From contig NC_135262.1 in the NCBI RefSeq assembly GCF_964204865.1, forward strand, positions 7,812,001 through 7,876,000: a DNA stretch of 64,000 nucleotides, in the 5' to 3' direction. The DNA comes from Styela clava. Lineage: Eukaryota > Chordata > Ascidiacea > Stolidobranchia > Styelidae. This document shows, piece by piece, positions 60,501-64,000 of the stretch. Position numbers and translations under genes: made by a program. Under the pieces are notes generated by a model. That model did no database searches, was not told where the DNA came from, and saw only the letters and a program-made list of their open reading frames with translations. How positions within the stretch are numbered: the first letter of the stretch is position 1; every line of letters begins with the position of its first letter.

Positions 60501-61715
60501 CGATCTATTCGCTGAAAAAATAGATATTTATAAACCAGAAAAATCCATCACAAGCCACGCAAAAATTCATGCCTTATAAAGTAGGAAATCAGTCAATTTA
60601 GCAGTTAATGCAACGTTTATTATTTCAGCCGGAAGGACATACCGGCAGCAATCCGCGGTTCCCAGAACTTCAGAGTCGCATGCAGGAGACGATGTTCCTA
60701 TTTATGCCAGAGGACCAATGGCTCATCTTTTTCACGGAGTTCACGAACAGAATTATATTGCACACGTGATGAGGTAATTTGTATTGGTATTAAAATGAAA
60801 TTGGAATTATGAATAAAATATCGATGATGAAATATTGTATATCTTATCTGATCAATAGACAGAATATAATATGATAAAATTATAATTTTATAATTCTGTT
60901 CAATCACATTGAAAACTTTTATACGAGTTGCTTTGCAGTTATTTTCTCTTAAGAATACTTTAAATCAGGGGTCCTAGCATTGTGTTGTTTTTAGAGACTT
61001 GAATCGTTGGATGATTAGCTCAAACCAATATAGCTAACTATTCGAAGCCTAAATTTCTGGTTCATGTTGAGCTAAACATACAGCGGCAACATCGATAACA
61101 TTTAGGCAAATCGAAGGGTTCATTCGATACCTTCAGAAATAAAAAACATCAATATCTTTAAATATATTCCTCACAAACGATGAACTATAGTACAATCTCT
61201 TACTTGAACGGAGACTCGGAGAGAGAGTTATGTATATTTAGGATCTTTTCAGATTCCCTCCATTTATAATATTACAAATTGCAAAAATTTATACGCAATG
61301 GACAGAACCATTCTCCGAGACCCTACTCCCACTGCCAAAATGAGAATATGGACAACTATTGAGTGACGTAATATACAGATTCATAATTCAGTTAATTTGT
61401 CACCTTGCGATTGAAAAATTTACTTTAAAGGGATACTGTAGATAAGAAGCCTCAAGAAATCAGACCATTCAGATATATTATGAAACAGTATACTTTTTCT
61501 TCAGATATGCTTCCTGCCTGGATGCTGACAAAGCTCATTGTGCTCCGAAAACCGACGGAACCGGACCTTACGTTCATTTTCTTTCGTTGAATCTAACAAA
61601 ATTGCAAGCTCGCTTCGCTCTATACTTTATGTTTGCGTTGTTGATTTGCTCCGCTTTAGTTTTGATTTTCCTAACTTATTTGTTTTTGGCAAGGAAATTC
61701 AGAAATCGAAAATAG
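45594..61715 (+). CDS. Alkaline phosphatase (ALPL/ALPI-like) with C-terminal membrane helix
   Basis: Eleven exons: 45594-45699, 45915-46028, 46197-46318, 47361-47535, 48073-48248, 48368-48569, 49315-49461, 49537-49716, 60191-60352, 60629-60773, 61505-61715; 579 aa, all junctions in phase. Residues 1 to about 28 look like a signal peptide; an in-frame upstream ATG at 45567 is an alternative start. Active-site and metal ligands of animal phosphatases are present: Asp75 (GDGMG), nucleophile Ser125 ([13 protein letters not shown]), His186 and Thr188 (HATPAG), Glu343 (VEGGRIDHGHH), Asp348, His352, Asp389 and His390 (TADHSH), and His479. The enzyme hydrolyses phosphomonoesters at the cell surface. 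The C-terminus is a long hydrophobic helix (547-571) followed by ARKFRNRK, which looks like a transmembrane anchor with a basic cytosolic tail and not a standard GPI signal. Intron 8 (49717-60190) is swollen by nested retrotransposons but keeps normal splice sites. Confidence 0.93.
46540..46810 (+). repeat. Dispersed repeat copy in alkaline phosphatase intron 3
   Basis: Same ordered blocks as 43190-43420, including AATACTGGACCAATTGCTTT, GTGGTTGAAGATAAAATTTT, GAAGGCTATTACTTTTATTC and TTTGCTATGACGTCA. Confidence 0.65.
47565..47735 (+). mobile_element. Copy of recurrent inverted-repeat family
   Basis: It starts with GGCGCTCCAGAAGTTTGTGT and continues ACCAATATGGAGGTAACTAA, TTTACATCAAGTTG, GGGACTGAAACCTATGGGCA, TATATTCACTTAGCTAACAC and CTCGTAATAAAACTAAAATA, then breaks off after GGAAAATCGGAA. 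It lies in intron 4 of the alkaline phosphatase gene. Confidence 0.65.
48780..48889. mobile_element. 110-bp palindromic MITE with perfect 8-bp duplication
   Basis: GATTGTAG occurs at 48772-48779 and 48890-48897. The left arm (GGCACTCCTGAAGTATGCGC, ACCAAGATG) is mirrored by the right arm (CATCTTGTTGTGCATACTTC, AGGAGGTCC). The centre keeps ACCTGGTACACAACC. It is the minimal form of the family seen near 10290, 14650, 26700, 34085 and 47565, and its 8-bp duplication assigns the family to hAT-like elements. Confidence 0.88.
49862..49917 (+). repeat. 28-bp direct repeat at LINE 5' end
   Basis: AGAGTTCGCATTATTTGAGA followed by CC begins at 49862 and again at 49890, an exact 28-bp spacing. This resembles the tandem 5' UTR monomers of some LINE families. 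It may carry the internal promoter, but that is inference. Confidence 0.75.
49918..51039 (+). CDS. LINE ORF1, nucleic-acid-binding protein with CCHC knuckle
   Basis: About 373 aa from the ATG at 49918; the frame is open upstream to 49876, but the start in TATATTATG is the better choice. The N-terminal half resembles the gag-like ORF1 of Tx1-type LINEs, with segments such as [10 protein letters not shown] and [15 protein letters not shown] just before a CX2CX4HX4C knuckle ([14 protein letters not shown]). The acidic, Asn-rich linker is followed by two CX2C pairs ([14 protein letters not shown]) near the C-terminus. The frame then ends abruptly where an overlapping cysteine-rich frame begins, suggesting a frameshift. 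Expected role: binding LINE RNA during retrotransposition. Confidence 0.85.
   Translation: MNSYSTAVKHGVAEKVPIARDKRKAVNMAIPRPHCLQMKFERNHPDVLEKGLRATAKNIVLKGVTTKQIVSIAVRPYHTVDVTCRTRAEILTLDKYLKQQNIAGFKWFLYVEENTTVNISWIPGHIKKQQLRSTLLEFVKELDSDIQEAKDEDGILNGWMYVSVPTNQIQQHPIPSFIYVEGCMISVKYRGQQQTCMKCNEVGHFKFECPKQNRFINPLKKQDRFTDKQTLIRINDKTQSEGLTTDYNDENAVKRDHHNNADNSTPSVFTLADFMPTTDEPNSNDDKSAGSNDRDLETSNTPMEVNEQSGVKRCRSPDQKKHLANIRPRLDSVNDIDIPKCIVCEDQLEIMDDNAKEAICYNCEIRYATYTLL
51005..51265 (+). CDS. Small cysteine-rich ORF overlapping LINE ORF1 and ORF2
   Basis: An 86-codon frame overlaps the end of ORF1 by 35 bp and the start of ORF2 by 8 bp. It carries many cysteines in CXXC-like pairs: [42 protein letters not shown]. 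These could fold into a zinc-binding domain. Because ORF1 itself ends with two CX2C pairs, the simplest reading is that this is the continuation of ORF1's C-terminal zinc domain, separated by a frameshift, natural or mutational. A separate small protein is the alternative. Confidence 0.5.
   Translation: MKSGMPLTPCCNGIGEILENDVARCTTCENLFLKCCCSALNTLPVENGFDKCHSVGCGSYIMHCPCGSVSYTDESLECRCGNTLNG
51258..59448 (+). CDS. LINE ORF2, endonuclease and reverse transcriptase, split by LTR insertion
   Basis: The frame runs 51258-53864, is broken by the BEL/Pao element plus duplicated target bases, and resumes in the same frame at 58270-59448. Before the insertion it would encode about 1261 aa with no stop. 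Residues 1 to about 235 are an AP-like endonuclease (LNTGG, LQETHS with Glu41, [15 protein letters not shown]). The reverse transcriptase has LDIQKAYDS with Asp599 and the ADD box at 700-702, plus GLRQGDSF. The C-terminal part has a CX2CX7HX4C motif ([18 protein letters not shown]) typical of L1/Tx1-clade ORF2. Read as it stands, the first part continues for 27 codons into the LTR and stops at 53948. Confidence 0.9.
53865..54357 (+). repeat. 5' LTR of BEL/Pao element
   Basis: 493 bp, TG...CA ends, apparently identical to the 3' LTR. A TATATATTG stretch in its middle could serve as a core promoter (inference). Confidence 0.92.
54503..56635 (+). CDS. BEL/Pao gag-protease polyprotein
   Basis: 710 aa. 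The N-terminal region has a charged coiled coil (about residues 50-100). A DUF1759-like gag segment follows ([20 protein letters not shown] onward, about 175-330). Next come cysteine/histidine motifs: [13 protein letters not shown], a CX2CX4HX4C knuckle at about 419-432 ([14 protein letters not shown]) and [12 protein letters not shown]. The aspartic protease domain has Asp522 in [12 protein letters not shown], where most retroviral-type proteases have D(T/S)G. It ends with the family segment [10 protein letters not shown] and GWSLMGP. The frame stops at 56635, just before the pol region, which is read in the -1 frame. Confidence 0.88.
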   Translation: MATGGRSDDQHQAMISNAPGSFNEFKTHLDVCRSSSDVSDVGSSASSTFSVRNARVKLELARLKARQEEELSALEDDLRKLRTRHALQAAETESKVWEMSDDKFLRWVTVDRIRHDNSVKTRDFPPKSQLIDNGRENTPRRLPTHTADSSSANPVPPRLNHALHRRTVDLPKPEIAKFSGDPMEYYSFIRNFKAHVTDLVDDDNVRLSYLLQLCQGEAKNAIDHCSMMEPSRGYREAMRELKNEYGKDHVISRTCLDRLKRGPKLNFDDAKGMQAYARLMRKCGLVLGEISEYDNLNNFDNLLAIVKRLPPESQNAWDFKVATILETEDREASYNDLSKFVTEQANVSRSDFRFARRDRRQSNYYENSKAKGSAFAISASGSNWHCPCCNFSHELFNCKKFKVLSWYERYNVARRNQLCFKCLRRGHMFRQCTQNESCPIHDCKYPFHHVLLHRDFETPTRRDGISKQICSVGTSMNHADHDVHANKLAPAKQQGNTGVYMNIVPVTVTAGNRAFDTYALLDCASTTTMCSVKLMNKLNLTGVPIDVTLQTVGNRPKCVKAKKLSPLLVKEIDGHDDCIELPNVLCVSNLPIKPNKLPSRSSLRKLSYLSDIDFPRIHDGEVTLLIGADVPEVFVWEEFRKGRSQQPIAVKTPLGWSLMGPSLTVYENTSINFVDTNPLASQIERLWRTDFADVPSICDTKTSKLPAKIE
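56605..56952 (+). pseudogene. Start of BEL/Pao pol, truncated
   Basis: In the -1 frame relative to gag, the stretch opens at 56605 ([14 protein letters not shown]) and carries the typical pre-RT region ([29 protein letters not shown]) up to [15 protein letters not shown]. That motif marks the beginning of the reverse transcriptase. Homology stops near 56925 and the frame ends at 56952. The catalytic RT core is absent. Confidence 0.8.
56889..57689 (+). pseudogene. C-terminal part of BEL/Pao integrase
   Basis: Recognisable from about 56930 ([20 protein letters not shown]). It contains the second catalytic Asp ([11 protein letters not shown]), the Glu region ([18 protein letters not shown]) and the DUF5641-like tail ([27 protein letters not shown]). 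The zinc-binding N-terminus and the first catalytic Asp are missing, so it cannot be a working integrase. The ATG at 56889 lies in deleted-pol sequence and is not a natural start. Confidence 0.85.
57761..57771 (+). promoter_or_regulatory. Polypurine tract of BEL/Pao element
   Basis: GGGTGGGGGTA lies directly against the 3' LTR start at 57772, the expected place for the plus-strand primer. Confidence 0.6.
57772..58264 (+). repeat. 3' LTR of BEL/Pao element
   Basis: 493 bp, apparently identical to the 5' LTR, followed by the ATATG duplication. Confidence 0.92.
59599..59720 (+). repeat. Possible older retroposon tail with TGAATC repeats
   Basis: The sequence flanking the LINE continues to AATAAATATCTGAATCTGAA, a short microsatellite tail like those at the 3' ends of some non-LTR retroposons. 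The LINE may have landed in an older repeat. Evidence is limited to the tail. Confidence 0.3.
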
Positions 61716-64000
61716 ATTACATATTCTGTATTTACTCTTTCGAAAACCCTTGGTCATACGATGAATCAAGTATTCCTTGCATCGGGGACTAAAAATGAAG
61801 TTCAATTCCATGATGATCTTTAGAAATATGAATAAGAATATATTATGAGTAATGCAAAGGATCATTTTCAATTTTTTGCAATCATGACCTGTATTGGAAA
61901 CCACAAAATGAATCACGGAATTTTCTGTTTGAAGTTTTGATTCGAACGTTGAAATAATCGAATCATTTTTGATTATATTTAACCAGCCCTAACAATTTAG
62001 TCGAATGTGCTCTTATCATCTGTTCTCTGCGTTAAAAATAACTAGGTACATTCAAATCATATTAACCCAGCACGTTTGACTAAATGCTCTCAATGTAATT
62101 TGTGTGAGTGAGGAACAAGAAAATATAACAGGAAATCGTTCATTTTTTCATTTACCGAATAAGGAAAAATGAAAAAATTGGTGAATTGAGACGCGATAAA
62201 CCAGTAACGGTTATCGAGCAACTTCACCTACGATGGAGTCAAACAATAAATCATACTGATGAAAAAGCCTGAAGTTATAGGTGGAGACAACATTTATCGC
62301 ATTTTGCTACTATTGGGATCGTGCTTAAACAAAAACGGCTTTTCAAATTTCACGGCGTCTGGAGCCGAATTATAGAAGTGTTGAAGGTTTCTCCCGAAGT
62401 GAGGAGTCTCGCAAAAATATACAATCTTGAATCAGAGATTTGTGTATTGTATTGTGCCATGATGACGAGTTTTCTATATCCAATATTTTTATTTAAAATA
62501 TAATTTTTGTACATTTAACTGAAACAGCATCAGTGCTGTACTCTCTTCTAGTCTACCGTGACCGGTCGAGGGACCGATATGTGCCTCTTGTGGACTGGAT
62601 TGGGTACCACCGACGTCAGTATAATTTAGAGTTGAATATATAAAAGGTGAGGTTTGCTATGAACTGAATTTGACAGGCGCGACACGACCCAGAATAAAAC
62701 TGTCCAGGTTAACTGCTTAACGTGAGCTAAATATTAATTGAACTAACGGAATATCATACCCGAACTAATGAAAACAAGAGGACATAACGACAATGTAACA
62801 CCCACGAACACCACACCTGATTTGAAGAGAAGAGCAGGAAGTTTGACCATACCCTGCGTCGATATCGGCAAACCGTAACGTTATACTTTCGAAGTATCTC
62901 AAAAAGCTATTCAATATACTTTTACTAAATTGATAAATTTATAGGATAGGACTTGACGTAAAACATATATATGAATCTTTTTCATGATAATTAATTTTTT
63001 TTGGCAAATTCGATTCTATAATTTATTGATTGGATAAAATAAATGGTTGCATCATTATTCTTTGCAGTTCAATGCGCTTAAAGAAGGAAAATTGTGAGCG
63101 TGTCATTTTGAATATAAATGTGAAAAAGATTCGAACTTGTATTTAGTATGAAAAATGTGAGATATCGATTTATTTTAAATGAAGGCGCGAACTCTCATAT
63201 CCTGTGCATGATAAGGATCATCATAATTATTACTTTAGGGCTAGGCGCTAGAGCAGTGTTTTCCAATTTTTTTTTTATCCACGTACCATTTCGAGGTTTT
63301 ATGCAGCGCTCGCGTACCACCTACATAAAATTTTTGAGACTTTTTGTGCCGCTCTTCTCTAACATAAATTATTATCCAAATCTCAACTAAGAGAAAACTG
63401 TAAGGTAAACTTTTTTAATTTATTAAATGTTGTAAAGAAGCTTCCATCAATGATTAAGACAATTTATGTTTTAGTATGAAAATCGTTGTAGCACGGAATT
63501 TTGAATTTAAGTCAGTTAAGCGACAAATCTTACGTCACAATGGTCAATGTTTGTTGGTGTGTTGGCGGTATTACAGCTGATTACGGTTAGGTAATCTCAG
63601 TTACTGCGCGATATTTGTAAAGTCAGAATGGGAAAAAAGAATACGCATTTACCAGTCATGAGAATAAACCTGTGCGCTTGATCTGTCATAAGCTACTAAG
63701 TCAGAATAAAGTCAGAAATGTCAAATGGCACCATGAAACGAATCATGAAAACTTCTTACGAAACTACCCTCGTATTCTATAAAGGGTAAGGTAAATCTCG
63801 TAAAGCTATAAGGAAACACAAATAGAATGAGCTCAAATTGTTATTAAAAAGACAGCGGAAATTTATGTTATCATTTGGCAAGGAATCTGATACAACAACT
63901 GAAGCTAGTTTTGTTATAGCATAGAATATTGCTTGCGCTAAACACCCATACTCTAACTCCGATTTCGTAAAAAAAGTTTAACAAATGAACATGTGACAGA
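61716..64000. other. Region downstream of alkaline phosphatase
   Basis: No gene can be supported. A TATATAAAA box-like sequence lies at about 62638, and a CAGTGTTTTCCAA hAT-like terminus at about 63255 has no matching partner in the window. The 3' UTR of the phosphatase gene must start here, but no canonical AATAAA is obvious close to the stop. Confidence 0.45.

Noticed and set aside
62560-62720. Possible promoter or solo LTR (TATATAAAAGG and a later AATAAA)
   Set aside because: No start codon with a useful frame follows and no flanking duplication was found.
63148-63390. 80-codon ORF near the right end
   Set aside because: Overlaps a hAT-like terminus (CAGTGTTTTCCAA) with a poly-T run and lacks any protein motif.

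Overview
This is an AT-rich eukaryotic window with multi-exon genes, GT-AG introns and a dense load of mobile elements. It holds seven host protein-coding genes, one of them cut by the left edge. The gene set (sorting nexin 14, a membrane-anchored fibrinogen-domain protein, two SLC3A1/rBAT-like proteins, two trypsins and an alkaline phosphatase) points to an animal. Gene size, intron size and repeat style fit an invertebrate deuterostome. An ascidian tunicate is my best guess, but that is inference and the sequence alone does not prove it. No tRNA, rRNA, CRISPR or prokaryotic operon structure was seen.

Layout: 1-3788 (+) is the 3' end of SNX14. 3789-8249 is intergenic and repeat-rich. 8250-15488 (+) is a type II membrane protein with a coiled-coil stalk built from three duplicated 117-bp exons and a C-terminal fibrinogen domain. 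15489-19357 is intergenic and mostly transposon-derived. 19358-25406 (+) and 26190-33539 (-) are two rBAT-like genes arranged tail to tail, with matching exon structures. 35254-37589 (+) and 39946-42821 (+) are tandem trypsins with identical intron phases. 45594-61715 (+) is an 11-exon alkaline phosphatase whose eighth intron is about 10.5 kb. 61716-64000 has no gene that I can support.

The large alkaline phosphatase intron is a nested transposon site. An L1/Tx1-type LINE (49862-59588, 26-base poly(A) tail, 10-bp target duplication) was interrupted by a BEL/Pao LTR element (53865-58264). That element has two 493-bp LTRs that look identical, a 5-bp target duplication and an internal deletion of reverse transcriptase, RNase H and part of integrase. 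Elsewhere there are several short inverted-repeat elements. Four have perfect 8-bp target duplications and one has a 7/8 duplication, as expected for hAT-derived MITEs. A recurrent palindromic family occurs in at least six places.

How the genes relate: rBAT-like proteins are heavy chains of amino-acid exchangers, trypsins digest protein, and alkaline phosphatases and some fibrinogen-domain lectins sit on gut epithelia in other animals. The window may therefore group several digestive or absorptive genes, although this could be coincidence. The most interesting protein-level observation is the rBAT pair: one copy keeps all the glycosidase catalytic residues and its neighbour has lost them.
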